Shown here: piece by piece, positions 12,101 through 24,839 of the stretch
Position numbering within the stretch: the stretch's first letter is position 1
How the letters are laid out: each line of letters starts with the position of its first letter
Assembly (NCBI RefSeq): GCF_016859285.1
Contig: NC_053418.1
Coordinates: forward strand, 6,804,521 to 6,868,520
DNA: 64,000 nucleotides
Reading direction: 5' to 3'
Source of the DNA: Xiphias gladius
Taxonomy: Eukaryota; Chordata; Actinopteri; Istiophoriformes; Xiphiidae
Position numbers and translations under genes: made by a program
The notes under the pieces: model-generated
Database searches by the model: none
Told to the model about the DNA's origin: nothing
What the model saw: only the letters and a program-made list of their open reading frames with translations

Positions 12101-14551
12101 CCGTTCTGGAGCCACCACAACACCGACTTCCTGTTTGGAGCTGAGGGTGCAGAGGGCAGCTTCTGCGAACAAGACCCAGACTCAACGGTGCAGGACGGAT
12201 ACACAGATTTCAGACTTGACCTGAGTTGCTCCTTTGCCAGCCCAGATGTTTACCCGCAGAGGAGCTGGACCAGTGGGGATCCGTTCAGAGAGGAGGAGGT
12301 GAAGTTTTCTGGGTGGAGAAGCAGAGCTGGAGCAGTAGGGAGAGTTGTTAGGAGAGTAAACAACGAGTGGACACTTAGGCCTCCACCAAACCTCAGTGGC
12401 TACACCAACGACCTATACACCACTGATGACAGTCCTCTCACAGTGGACCCCCCATTCAGGTACAGCCCCGTCCAGCAGCAGCTACCTGACGTCAACAGTC
12501 AAAGGTTCACATACTCTACAGTCTGCACTGACCTCCAGCATATGAACGGCCATCACATCCCCTGCGGTCTGAGCCCTCCGACGGGGGTCACGCTGTGGGG
12601 TCGAGGTCAACGCAGCAACGACTGCCTCTCCGACAGTGGAGGGATGACCACAGTTTCACCTAAGTATGGCTCCAAATGCTGGATAGGACGAGAGAGGAAG
12701 AGGAGTGGAGCGGCTGCAGGCTTGGTTGGAACAGGTGAATGATTCTGGTTGCAAGGAAAACTGTGGGCAGCCCAGGGCAAATTACATAATTTGTTGATTT
12801 CTGAAGTGAAAAGAAGTAAATACAACCCCAACAACAAACAGACATTTAAAAATCAGTTAATCGCAGTTACTTTTCTATTTCATAAACATAATCTATAGAA
12901 AAAAATAAACAGCAATTGTGATGTGCAAAAGTTTGGGCACCCAACTAAGTCAGTATTCAGATATCACAGCGTGCAAACACTTTCTGTAGCAGCTGAGAGT
13001 CTTTCTATTCTTGATTTAAGTATTTTCACCCACTCTTCCTGCACATCCCTTCAAGTTCTTGCACACTCAGCATGTTTAAGATCTACCCAAAGCTTTTCAG
13101 TGATGCTCATATCAGGGGGGCTGTGAGGGCCGTCGTAAAAAGCTTCAGATTGTGTTTCTTGACGCCGTTCATGGTGGATGTTCAGGTCCGTTTTGGATCA
13201 GCCAGCCTGTTTTCAGTGTCACTTTCTTGACATTTGCGACAAGAATTTGCTGATATTTAGCGGAATCCGTTCTTCCCTCTGTCTGTGCAATGTTTCCTGC
13301 GCCACTCAAAGCAGAACATTTCCACCCTCACGCTTGACAGTTGGCAAAGGGGGAGTTACTAAGCACTGATTTTTTTTTAAATGTCTGTCGGCTGCAGGGG
13401 TTGTATTTACTTCCTTTCACTGCAAAACAAAATATGTAATTTGCCCAGGGGTGGCCAAAGTTTTTCATAAAACTGCAGGTGCATTTCCATCCGACAAATC
13501 ATGACGTACGCGAAGCTTCCACTCCACTAAAGAGACTAAAAATAACAGCAGACAAAACATCAGATTTGTGTGAAGCGCTGAGGAGGCTGTGAAACTAATA
13601 CATGAAACAAACACAAATGCCATATTTCCATCACACCGTCTACATGTTTTTCCATCGTTTGAGGTTTAACTAGACCAAATTTTAAATTACATCTTGTTTC
13701 ACCCTCTTCCCCTGCACTGGTTTAATGGCACCTGACTGGAGGATTTAGCGCCACCAGCGGTCGATCTCCACGAACAACCTCTTAATCAGCGTTTTTTCCA
13801 CGGCTGCCTGATTTTGAACAGAAGCGTCTTGTTTTCTGTTTCATCATGTCCGCATGTTCTTACTGTTTACAGAGGTCAAAGCCGAGCAACGGAAGTAAAG
13901 TAACAAGTAATGTACTGAGTGCTTTTGCTGCTGAGTAATTAGTAATGTAATTACTTTTTCAGTGAGTAATGTGTAATGAGTAATGAGTAATTGATTAGTT
14001 ATCAAGTAACTTCCCAAACACCGCTCTTAATATTCCCATAACAGTAGTGGATGGAAACGCACATTAATTTGCAATCTTCTTTTGCATTGTTTCTTGAATA
14101 TTTGTTAAAATTTGCACTAAATTTGGTTTGAAACCCGACTTTTCCGCAAACTTTCCTATAAAGGCCGATAATCAAATATTGGCTGCATCTCAAATATGAG
14201 CCACTTATGAAGGAAAGGCTGCGGGATTTTGGATGTGAATTTTCAGGAGGGAGTGTTGAGTTTCATTCATCATAGCTTAACATCGTTCAGGGAAAAAGGC
14301 AAAGCGGACACATGACACGACTCTCGCTGTTGAGTTTGTAACAGCGGAATGAGAAATTAGAAATAAAGGCCGCGGTCAGTGTTCGAGATTTTATGATATG
14401 TTTGTTTTTTGAAGCTTTTATTTTCATTTAAACAGATTAAGATCTCGCCTTTTTTTGGTTTGCAGTGTTGACGCCACTGAAGATGGGGAGGCTGAGCTAC
14501 GAGAGGGTTCCCGGAAGAAGCGATGGGCAGACGAGGCTTAGAATATTTTAG
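121..14551 (+). CDS. shoc1: SHOC1 (shortage in chiasmata 1, ZIP2-like), 3' part
   Basis: C-terminal about 1026 residues of SHOC1, an XPF-related protein that with SPO16 stabilises recombination intermediates and promotes meiotic crossovers. The 5' exons lie left of the window. Exons I assemble: 121-621, 1823-2050, 2616-2810, 4176-4268, 5084-5265, 5581-5653, 5894-5963, 6590-6765, 6867-6972, 8404-8515, 9136-9257, 9347-9434, 9700-9831, 11067-11216, 11969-12734, 14466-14551. All junctions are GT-AG and the reading frame holds to the TAG at 14549. Family marks are the early [13 protein letters not shown] motif and the terminal [16 protein letters not shown] motif just before the stop. The central exons, rich in hydrophobic strands, should be the XPF-like nuclease fold, which in this family is thought to be catalytically dead (family knowledge). 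The 766-nt penultimate exon is low-complexity and Pro/Ser/Gly-rich. The least certain point is the first exon boundary, placed at the AG at 119-120. The donors after 6765 and 9257 are weak (GTCTGC, GTCAGA). Confidence 0.9.
2878..4097 (-). mobile_element. Degenerate Tc1/mariner-like transposon in a SHOC1 intron
   Basis: The ends are 23-base perfect inverted repeats (2884-2906 and 4071-4093) beginning CTGAGCACTTTATTAGG. The minus strand at 3385-3113 encodes a Tc1 transposase fragment: a [14 protein letters not shown] motif, then VNNGLDATA and a DHVHPFM motif. Upstream minus-strand sequence still resembles the family, but the frame is broken and the region of the second catalytic Asp is degenerate (IMHNVTKQK), so the copy is dead. 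It sits between SHOC1 exons 2616-2810 and 4176-4268, antisense to the gene. Confidence 0.85.
4390..5030 (+). repeat. Element C: hAT-like MITE, copy 1 (SHOC1 intron)
   Basis: A roughly 640-base dispersed repeat starting near GTCTTGAAAGCATTTAATTT and ending near GAACTCCGTAGAAAACCC. Related copies lie at about 30.75-31.5 kb (inverted), 48.5, 51.2, 59.9 and 61.6 kb. The best preserved copy (61634-62077) has AGGGTATCTGCAGG-type inverted ends. Shared internal landmarks include ACACCTATAAACTAAAAGTG and ATACTGCTGGGAAGTA. No coding potential was seen. It ends about 50 bases before the 5084 SHOC1 acceptor. Confidence 0.75.
7020..7345 (+). repeat. Fish interspersed repeat in SHOC1 intron
   Basis: Contains the teleost pattern GCTCCTTACCCTAAACCAAA with an inverted partner, GTGTCCTCACAAGGATGG, followed by a short CA run at 7328-7345. 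The classification rests on remembered similarity to a common fish repeat. Confidence 0.5.
7430..8180. repeat. Probable degenerate transposon remnant in SHOC1 intron
   Basis: AT-rich, no open frame, no exon. The piece around 7690-7960 resembles noncoding parts of fish retroelement copies, and 8060-8230 has fragments like element B (GATTAATTTTCTGGCAATCA). The assignment is uncertain. Confidence 0.3.
9115..9287 (+). repeat. TG and CA microsatellites flanking a SHOC1 exon
   Basis: A (TG)n run at about 9115-9133 directly precedes the acceptor of exon 9136-9257 and serves as its pyrimidine/TG tract. A (CA)n run lies at about 9267-9285, ten bases after the donor. The two are complementary and bracket one exon. 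Confidence 0.85.
10055..10720 (+). mobile_element. Degenerate LINE (L2/CR1-like) reverse transcriptase fragment
   Basis: Broken frames encode pieces typical of fish L2-like LINE reverse transcriptase: [14 protein letters not shown], then [40 protein letters not shown], and [14 protein letters not shown]. At least two frameshifts and several stops show it is inactive. It is in sense orientation inside the SHOC1 intron between 9831 and 11067. The clade name is from memory of motif order. Confidence 0.8.
12752..13475 (-). mobile_element. Second Tc1-like remnant with long inverted repeats
   Basis: About 90-base imperfect inverted repeats (about 12760-12850 and 13376-13468) share GGGCAAATTACATA and GTAAATACAACCCC. 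On the minus strand the interior reads a Tc1 transposase C-terminal pattern, [18 protein letters not shown] followed by EEWVKI, with stops. It lies in the last SHOC1 intron, starting about 20 bases after the 12734 donor. Confidence 0.75.
13870..14010 (+). repeat. GTAATTAGTAAT-rich repeat fragment
   Basis: Repeated GAGTAATGAGTAATTGATTAG-like units in the last SHOC1 intron; resembles common fish dispersed repeats carrying TAATTAGTAATGTAATTAC. No coding content. Confidence 0.45.
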
Positions 14552-14966
14552 GCATGAATGCTTTGCTCCTGTGGCCTGTTTAAGAATTACATCCTGGAAG
14601 TTTTGTTAATTTCAAGTTAGTCAGTGCATTGTTCAAATTTCATCCTCCGAGTTTTTATTCAGAAGAAATAATTTAGTTTGACTTCAAAAAGGTTTCATAG
14701 CAAGCTAAGGTTCACATTTCTTAAGCAACAATGCTTTCGTCCACTGTTTTTATTTTGAAAGGATGGACAGAACGTGCTGGATAAAACATAAAATTGAAGT
14801 AAAGTGCAGTAGCTGCTGAAAAAATAATTAGAATTAATGAAAATAATATTTTAATTAAAATATTTTTTTACGATTTTAATATTTTAAAATGAAAAAAAAT
14901 TGTTTCATAAAGTCTTAGTGTTTTACTAAGTTTCTGTTTTTCACAGCACATATGTACTTGTTATTT

Positions 14967-14972
14967 AATAAA
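14967..14972 (+). terminator. Candidate poly(A) signal of SHOC1
   Basis: AATAAA about 415 bases after the SHOC1 stop codon, in AT-rich DNA before the TAL2 upstream region. It is the first perfect hexamer I found after the stop; use is inferred. Confidence 0.4.
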
Positions 14973-15423
14973 AGTTACAACAATTGTTTATTATTTTATT
15001 TATTATTTAAGGTTCCTGCACCCTGAAACTGCTCCTGTTGGTATATAAACATATATTGTGATTTTATAAAATGTCTTGATAGGAGACTTTATAGTTAAAT
15101 ACTGCACACAGACACTCAAAACACCTTATATCTGCTTTCAACTACATCATAATGCGTTCAACTGTTATGTTTATATGCTGCTTCCAACATAAGGGGAGTT
15201 CCCGATTTGTTTTGACTAAATAAGATTGGACATCAAGATTAGAGCTGTGTGCACATTCGGCTTTTGTTTTCCTCCGTACTGAGCATGCTCAGTAGCTAAA
15301 AACTAATTGTGATTTATGGTTGGAGAAGTGGGATCGGGGGGTCTCTCCCAGCTGAACTGATAAAGTCTCTCATTTTAGCAGCTCCAATGGTGGGGCTATT
15401 TTTCCCCCCCTTTCATTTAGTGA

Positions 15424-16020
<597 letters not shown>

Positions 16021-16395
16021 AATAAGAAATAAATATTCCTGTGACACCTTTTTGGTTAAATACTGATTTTAGATAAGAGTGAGGGACAGATTTGGAAGTA
16101 AACAAAACTCATATGTCCTGTGTTCTTTGACAAAAAAGTTAACGCTTTACTTTACATCCTCCTATTTAGCATTTATAAGCAGTATATAAACATTTAAGAA
16201 ATGATTTATAAAACACTATATGGCAGTTCAATTAGGAGAGACTAACAGAGAGAGGCTTAAAAGAATATTAAATTACAACAGTTACTCGTCAACATTGGCC
16301 CAATATGCAGCAACGAAACACCCAGTTCTCCCCTCATACACAGTAACGACCAACACGGGCGGAAGTTTTAGATCCAGATGCACATTATTTGGAAT

Positions 16396-16712
16396 TAGAG
16401 CTGAAACGATTAGTCGATGAATCAATTAGTCGATCAGCAGAAAATAAACTACTACTTCTGTTTCAGTAATTCGTTTTTTTAGCAGTCATTTTTCCAAATG
16501 CCAAATATGCTTTTCTTTGTCAGGAATGACGGAATAAATTGAATATCTTTGGAGTGTCGGTTGAGTAAAACTAACCGTTTGAATACACTTTTTGAGCTGT
16601 GAGAAATTTGGACTATTTTCTGACATTTTATAGACAAAACGGTGGAAAAGAATCAAGAAAAAATTATCGTCAGATGAACCGATAATTAAAACAGTCGCCG
16701 CCTTATCTAGAA
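16396..16712 (+). mobile_element. Element B (hAT-like MITE) copy, diverged
   Basis: Starts TAGAGCTGAAACGATTAGTC and carries the family words TTTTTCCAAATGCCAAA and GAATATCTTTGG. The right end is eroded near 16690-16712. Intergenic, upstream of TAL2. Confidence 0.7.
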
Positions 16713-17604
16713 ATTAAGTGTGTGATTGTGAATTTATCTGCTAATGTTTACCAAACTACCCTTTTTCTTCTATTTTTTTTAATTGGCTTGGTCATTTATT
16801 CATTTATTTTTTTTAGATCAGTACAATTGGTTTATCAGCTCACGTCGTTACTATGGAATCTGTTTCCAAAATAAAACAAAACAAAAAAACCATGGTAAAT
16901 GAACTTCTTGGCTCTTCTACAGTTTAGCTCACCGACACGCCTTTGGTGGGGACTTTCTGTGTAACACTGAAGTGGGAGGAGACCAGTACGGCCTGAGCTC
17001 GTTACATTGTCATTTACCTAGAATTTGCTTGTGCTTTAACGGTCGAGCTTCTTTACTAAACCTTCATTCTGATGCATCAGCTGATAATTGTAAAGTAGGC
17101 CGATATACAGTACATACATACATATAAATCTGTAGCCATGTACGAAATGTATGCAGAACATAGCTAAAATGAAAAATACAGCAGTGACTTGTGTCATTAA
17201 AGCTTCTTGCTGTCAGACTGATTTTAAGAGACACGAGTCATCTTGTTTTGTCTCTGCTTTTCATGCAGATTTACATCAAAATGCGGAACTTATTTTGATG
17301 GAATTAATCCCAGTTGGGGTTTCGCAGCTTGTCCCGCTCGTTCTGCTCTCAGCCCTAACCTGCGTGATAAATTACCACAGGTCAGGTACAATCGTCACCT
17401 GGCCCGGTTAGCTGCGAGGAGAGTCAACCCACCGGCCCAAACTGCCCTACGGTGAGCGTGTCTGCAGACCCGCCGTGGAGGCTGGACGGAGCCCGCAGAG
17501 CGGCGGCGCCTGGCCTGCAGGTGCAGCCTCTTGGACGTGCAGCGGGGCCCATGAATGGCCGATTCAGAAAACAGCCCCCATCGGGCCTGTTCTCCAGGCC
17601 CGGG

Positions 17605-17660
17605 GATAATCCCAGCCCCTAATCGGATTATGTAAATTCCTACTCCACACACAGACTTTT
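17605..17660 (+). promoter_or_regulatory. Candidate homeodomain/POU element, upstream of TAL2
   Basis: Contains TAATCGGATTA (17620-17630), the palindromic K50-type paired/OTX dimer site, followed directly by TATGTAAAT, an octamer-like POU word. It is about 0.84 kb before the TAL2 TATA box. A matching element (25 of 30 bases, same strand) lies beyond the gene at 23725-23754. Function is inferred. Confidence 0.45.
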
Positions 17661-18456
17661 ATGGAAGGCTGCGTCTTTGAAACAACACTTGAAGGGTGTA
17701 AAAGGGACAGTGACAATTGGTTAAACTAGACGTTTTTTTTTATCTGAGCGGAGGTTGGAAGTGTTAAAGTGGGAGGTGGGCGGGGGGGGGGGAGTGGTTG
17801 GAGAGAGGTGAGTCAGGATCCTGCGCTCACCCCGTTTCCTCTGTAATTTATGTGTGGCCCCTTGGAATGGCTCAACAAGATTACCATAGTCATAACAAAA
17901 CCCATATTGTTCGACTGTCAATCTGGATATGGTATTTTTACCTTTTGTGGCCCAATCAGGCTGAATTCAATAGCAGAGCAGCCAGCGATATCAAGGTCTT
18001 TTCCATGGTGTAGGCGACGGTGGGTTGTCCATGCCTAATGTCAGAGAAACAGAAAGGGAACAAGTGTCCACAGCAGTAAGAGAAGGATCAGAGAAATGAA
18101 CGTCTCAGTTTCACTTCAATGGGAATTTATTTGCCACCTTTAGTGCTAACCTTCACGGATTAAATGAGCAATGAATCATAAAAGCAGCACAAATAGTCAC
18201 TTAAAAGGCTGTTGAATCATGAAAGCTGATGAAGAAAAAAGAAAGAAAAAAAAAAAAGAAAATGACCCCGAATGCCCTAAAATTTTGCACAGAAACACCT
18301 ATGAAAGTCGTTTAAAGTGATGATTTACGAATATAATCATAAAGTCATCTCCATTGGTTCGAAATGACAGACGGGGGGGGGGTCGTTTTAACAATCACTC
18401 CTCAGTTAACACCAACCTCCTCGGCAGCACACGTCACACAATAGGGTTCACCCCAC

Positions 18457-18465
18457 TATAAAATG
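18457..18465 (+). promoter_or_regulatory. tal2: TATA box, TAL2 promoter
   Basis: CTATAAAAT about 30 bases before a pyrimidine-rich stretch (18485-18550) that would hold the start site. A clean splice donor follows at 18705, which supports transcription from here toward the TAL2 coding exon. Confidence 0.6.
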
Positions 18466-18486
18466 TGGGATGCGAGCATGCAGCAG

Positions 18487-18704
18487 TCTTCCCCCCTACT
18501 CTCATCCCTCCCTCCCTCCCTCTCTCTCTCTCTTCTACTCTCTCCTTCCACCGCTCGCTCATAAGGATCTCTCAGCGAGCATGAGGAGACACAACTAAGT
18601 GGACGTTCACACCCCCCTGGACTCCCGTACTCTGATGACCCGCTGGCGCTGAAAACTGAGATTTCTGTACATTTCTACAAACGCACGCGCGCACACACGT
18701 ACAG
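18487..18704 (+). other. tal2: Predicted noncoding first exon of TAL2
   Basis: Begins about 25-30 bases after the TATA box in CT-rich DNA and ends at ACAG|GTGAGA (donor GT at 18705-18706). It contains no ATG in frame with the bHLH exon. The following intron would run to the acceptor at 19550-19551 (ancestral) or 19949-19950 (in the duplicated target site). The exact 5' end is a guess. Confidence 0.45.
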
Positions 18705-19567
18705 GTGAGAAACTTGATATAATGAATGATTTTTTTTTTTTTTTTTTCCCCTTGAGGCCATGTGTTTCCATTTTGGTCAAGTAAATAATTAATCAAAAGG
18801 ACTATGTACTACAAAAAGATACTGTTTACTCTGTGCCTGCAATAGTCGTGTAATAGTAAATTATGTGCATGAGGATCAAATCATTTAGACAGTTTTTTGA
18901 TGTAGATCAGCCTTTTTAACCACTTAACCAGTGAGGCTCCTAAAAGGAAATTTTTTTAGTGTTTATCACTGTACCGTATTTGTCAACAATTGTAACCTCT
19001 CCTATGAAGATATATTTTATAGTTTAACACCTGTGTTTTACTGCATTGTCATTGTATGTCCACTTGGAGCCCACAGGAGGCGTTATAGTAACAAATACAT
19101 TAATAAACACATATATCTGCTTATAAATACATTATAATACTTTATAAACTATTCAAAGTTTATGAAATGGGGGGTTAAAGTGAACTGTTAAAAAAACTTT
19201 CTGCTTAAATGAAGTTTGATTTGTAACAAAAAAAACTGTAAAATTATAATCAGATGTATAAATAATTTGATCTCTGACTTAATGCACATCTGGTACAAAT
19301 GTACATAATTTTAATCACCAAATGCCTGGAATGAGCCAAAAAAAGCCTCTTGAAAAACAATAAGAGGAAAAATATGAGCATTTTATTCTGCAGAAAGAAA
19401 ACAGCAAATCACAAAAATAAATTCTGGTAAACGTTCCTGTCAGATTTTTATTAATTATTCTCTTTCATTAACTGTAATGTGTGTGTAAAAAATCTCAGTA
19501 AGGTGGGCGGTTTTCCTCACGACATACTTTGACTGTAATTTCTTCTTGCAGTCAGTCACCTCAGCAC

Positions 19568-20293
<726 letters not shown>

Positions 20294-21170
20294 AGAGACA
20301 GCGATTCAATTTTTAAAAAAAAATAATAAATGAATAAAACTTGAGCGGACTCTGACCCTTCTCCCGGGGCTAAAAACTGATCTCGACTCCTTTTGGTCTC
20401 TGCATTTGTCACCTGTGTGTGACTCATGTTTCAGTGCAGACGATGCAATATTGTGTGATATATGTGGACTCCAGATGTGGCTGCCTCCTCGCTGATCAGT
20501 GTTGAATTATGATTTGAAGGTGAAAATTAATTTGTATTTTTGCATGGATGTGTAAAACCTGGATGTACATTATTCCCTTCATGTCTTCATGTTAATTTTC
20601 CTTGTTGCCGACCCGCCTGGAACTAATTTAGTTTTGCAATAAGAGGATGTTTTGCCAATGAGGAAAATGGAGGGATTAAGGAATTTCTCATTTCAAGCAA
20701 TAGATTCAGCAAGGCCTTTGAATAGATAATGGCTCAGCCAATTCTCCAGACTCAAAACAGCCAAGGGCACTTTTTTTTTTTTTTTTTTTAAATCGACATG
20801 CTGTTTTTTTTTTCCTTGAGAAGACTAAATCTGACCTCTCTTTTCAATTATCAAGGTTATGTGACTTCTGAAGAATCGCTTCCAAGAAAGACGTTCCCCG
20901 TTTCTCACTCTTTTTATACAAATTTCAGTATTTGTCGATCTCTGATACTTAGGACTGGACCGAGGAATTTTGACAATCCTCCTTCAGTGACTTCACTTCA
21001 TCACACATCTTCTCATTTACATGTAATTTCATGTAAAATACGCATGTCATATAGCCAAAGATTATGAATTGATTGTCTACTGTGAAGAGTGTGCTAATTA
21101 TACCTCTTTTGTAATTTATTTTGGTTTGCTTGTGAATATACAGTATGTTATTTATTTCAACTATTTATTT

Positions 21171-21192
21171 AATAAATGATTCGTTAATAAAA
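21171..21192 (+). terminator. tal2: TAL2 poly(A) signals
   Basis: Two AATAAA hexamers, 21171-21176 and about 21186-21191, about 880-900 bases after the stop in an AT-rich 3' UTR. An earlier AATAAA (about 20333) could give a short form. Confidence 0.5.
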
Positions 21193-22149
21193 CCCTTCCT
21201 GAATCTTTTTCGTGGCGGGAGGTCACTCAAACCATTTCTCGTTACACTCAAGCAGGAAATATTTAAGCGCCACTCCCCTCAATATAGGCAGGTTTTTATT
21301 ATGTAGTGCATTTATACTGGAAGAGTCAACTGTAAACAGTATGCAAACTAAAACGCCCAATTTTGGAGTGTCCTGTTGATGATCACTGGCAGGAAAGGAT
21401 AAGAAAACAAAAAATAACTATTAAATGCTTGGAAAAGCAGTTGGCTGTTTATCTGTTAAGTTCAAATGGAAGTGTATCATTTCCTGCAAGTGTGGGAAAA
21501 AATGAACATACTAAACGGTGTTATACTATCGGCAAAAACAGTTTACTGCAATTATTATTTAGTATATATTGTAAAGAGTTAATGTGCAGTGAGGAGTTGG
21601 GTCACAGTGTCAGACACCGTGCAAGACACAACTGATCCGAAGTTAAGAGCAGAGCTGCTGCGCGGGTGCAGACACTCTTTGTTCGTGCTCAATAAGCCCA
21701 GAGACACTTGTCCAAAAGTTCTGTGATGACTGTGCGGACACAAAGCTGTCCTCAGCTCTCTGTCCACTGGCCAGGGGCCTGAGAGAAAAGCGCTGAACGT
21801 GACAGCTTAACTTCTGACCCCTGAGGTCAGGGGCCATTCTGGAGTCAAACACTGACCAGTTGACCAACATGCAGATGGAGTTTTTCTCTGAAGCAAAACC
21901 TCCCTTTGTCGCTGCACACGGTATTTGACAGCACTGAAGTCATAACTGTTAAGGATTTTAAAAGCTGGAATTACTTGAAAAGGGTAACGGCAGGAGCCAC
22001 CAATCCCGTTAGATTCTAATCCTCCATGTAAACACTAAAATCCAATTTATCAATGTACAAAATGTTACTATGTAATAAGATAATTGCTTTTTATGGGAAA
22101 CACCATCGAAATACGACGAATACAGATGAAAATCAACTGAAGTTCCAAA

Positions 22150-22414
22150 TAGGGCTGCAAATAAAGAATTTTTCAATTAATGGATTAGTCGAATAATATA
22201 TAAAATGTCAGAAAATACTGAAAAATGCCGATTAAGACATCCCAGAGTCAGACCAACAGTCCAAAACACGGTTTACAATAGTACAAATCAGGAGGAAAGA
22301 GGCAAATATTTGGCATTTTTGCTTAATAGATTACTTAAGCACTTAATTACCAAAATAGCTGCTGCTTAATTTTTTGTCAATCAACAAACTGATAAACAAT
22401 TGGTTTCAGCTCTA
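22150..22414 (+). mobile_element. Element B (hAT-like MITE) copy with target-site duplication
   Basis: 265 bases from TAGGGCTGCAAAT to GTTTCAGCTCTA. Flanks are GTTCCAAA (22142-22149) and GTTCCAGT (22415-22422), matching at 6 of 8. This is one of the copies that define the family ends. Confidence 0.85.
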
Positions 22415-23711
22415 GTTCCAGTTTCAGCAGTCTTCTTTGCACCCGTCTCCTTGTTTGGCAGCCATATAAAACCGAGGTCAGACATTTACATGCCCAATCG
22501 CCTATTGTGACCGTAGAAAATGTGCCCCGTTTTCAGGCAAAAAGCGGCAACTAACTGAGCTGAAGAGTAAACACTGAGCTGGTTTTTCGGCGCTTTCACT
22601 CCGGCTCTTAAACTCTAGCTAAATGGTGTGTAAACGGAGCAAAGGGCAGCTGGACACACTGACTGGAGGCCTGTGGGAACTGACAGGTGACCCTTTGTAA
22701 AGCTGCGAAAATACTAAAATAAATCATATTGTACTTGGACAGTGACAACGACTGTTAAGCAGCTGTATCTCTCTCCCACGGCATGAATTTCAGAGGTATT
22801 TACCTCTCGTGCAATTTCATGGTGAGCTGCACAATTTCATGGGGCACTGGAATAACACTACATTAAACCACTGTGGTTATTAATAGTGGAATTGCCTGTT
22901 AATGTGATACGCAATATTAAAAAACTGTTTACTTCTTTATGTTTGGGACGTTTTGGTGCAATTCAGACTCCCTAATGTTCAATTATTCAATCATCATCTG
23001 AAACTGGATCGGCAGGCATGTGACAGCTTCTGCATACGTGCTGTCAGGCTGTGAAATGCATTTTGCTGATACACCTTATTTACAGAAATCACCCAATCAC
23101 AGTATGAGCCTTACTCTGACCTCAACTTTCTAGCAGGATTATAAAACCCTGCATTGAAAACAATAACAAATCTGTACGCTTCTCATTCCCCCTACCAAGT
23201 ATATTTGCCTGATTGACTATTCTCTCCCAAGTATGTGGGTAATCATCTATTGAGAGCACATTTCCTTATCAGCGTCTAACACACTGTCTGAATCCGTTAT
23301 CACAATGGGCCAGATCAGTGCAGGCAGCCCCTCGCTCTCCCGGCTGAGGTACCCATGAAAAAGAATTTCTGGAGTTGGGTGCCAACCGATAGGCCCTGAG
23401 CTCTTTATCCCCTTAAAGCCAATTCACACTCTGCATGTTTAAATATCTCAGCTCAACCCCTGCCCTCCCACTCCCGTCATGCACTCGAACCCCCTCCTCC
23501 CTCTTCGCCTTTCCTCTCGCTCTCTCACCACTCCACGGCTGCAAGTCCAAGCGCGGACTGCCACTGCAGCCAACCTGCAGCCCGCAGTGGGTGGGTGGGT
23601 GGGATGCAGGTGCAGGGCTGGTTGGAGGGTGAGAGAGGAGGGGAGTCCTTCATTGTTGGGCTGGACAGCACCCTCTCTCCTCTGGAGCACTCTCTGATGG
23701 GGGAGCCCACT

Positions 23712-23756
23712 GACAATCACGCATCCTAATCTGATTATGCAAATATCTACTTCAAA
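23712..23756 (+). promoter_or_regulatory. Candidate homeodomain/POU element, downstream of TAL2
   Basis: TAATCTGATTA (23727-23737) overlaps a perfect octamer, ATGCAAAT. Over 23725-23754 it matches 17618-17647 at 25 of 30 bases on the same strand, and an AATC word sits at the same distance upstream in both. It lies about 2.5 kb beyond the TAL2 poly(A) signal. Confidence 0.45.
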
Positions 23757-24839
23757 AAGCAATACGCTGTAACCCTTATCCTGTGGTGGAAAGACAGAGC
23801 GAGGAGGAAGGAAGGAAGGAGAGGAGGAAGCAGGAATTTAGAGAGGGAAAGATAGATGGTTGAATTCCCAAGAAAATTAAATAGAAGGAGAAATGCACTG
23901 TTTACATTTTTAGACTCCATTCTGTATGCAACCCCCTCATACACCTGTCATCAGTTTCTCTGATAGAAACATGCCCTCCCTACCACCAGGGGAGGTCTGA
24001 GAATGAAATAGTACACACTTACACACTCTGAATGGCCACTGACTCCCTCAACAGGGCATTGAATTCAATATTCAAATGCTTATTGTTTTTCCAGACGCTC
24101 CTGAATCCAGCGTCAAAAGGAATCTACAATGTTAATGAGGGGGCCAAAGTACCCAGAGTTAAGATTTTAGACGCCCCACAGTCGGAGGTGACATTTCCTA
24201 AGAACAACACAGCCTCAACGCCACTGATTCCTAAAAGGCATGGTCGACAACCCCCACCTCCCAAATATTCACACGAAGCTGACCCCCCCTGGCCCCGGCC
24301 GATTTCTGAAATCAGCTGCTTAATTCTGCTGGTAGACACAACTCTAAAAGAAGACTGAGAGTCTATGTCCACGCTAGCAGCTCTGTGAGGCTGCCCATAA
24401 GGTTGGGTTATGCTCAATCGGAAGTAGTTCAAACAACGTGTTGTTCAAACAAATGTGTTTATAGTTGTTCCGAAGGACACGCTTGAAAGTGGAGCGAAAG
24501 TCCAACCTTCATAGAAGGAAGGGAGACTCAATAACATTTAAATAAGGAGATAACAATGTACATTTTCAGACAGTCTCTCCTGGAAGACCTTTAGAAAGAA
24601 GAAGACACAGCCTTAAGTATTAAAAACAAAACCTCGACAGAGAAGCTCAAACCCTGGCTTCTTTCTCATCTCTGCACAGTTGGCCAATAACGACCTAAAG
24701 TCGGTGTGAATTTTGGATTGATGGTTTTTCGAAAGCTACAGAAATGGTCAGACACAGATGCTCCTATTCTGTTGTCGGAAAGGTGTCGGGGTAGGGGTTT
24801 CCGGAGGTACTCGAGCATCCAACAAACCGTTGTGAACAA

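Noticed and set aside
11918-12204. Three minus-strand frames opposite the large SHOC1 exon
   Set aside because: Antisense shadows of a Pro/Ser-rich coding exon.
12663-12668. Possible SHOC1 donor AA|GTATGG after MTTVSP
   Set aside because: It leaves phase 2 and the last exon would be read out of frame; the donor at 12735 gives the correct SHOC1 terminal motif.
17151-17652. Overlapping open frames on both strands upstream of TAL2
   Set aside because: No family resemblance, no splice context and moderate GC content explain the lack of stops; the block reads better as regulatory DNA.
23435-23762. Several 60-100-residue frames on both strands
   Set aside because: They are simple Pro/Ser/Arg-rich translations of CT/GA-rich sequence, with no initiator context or homology I recognise.
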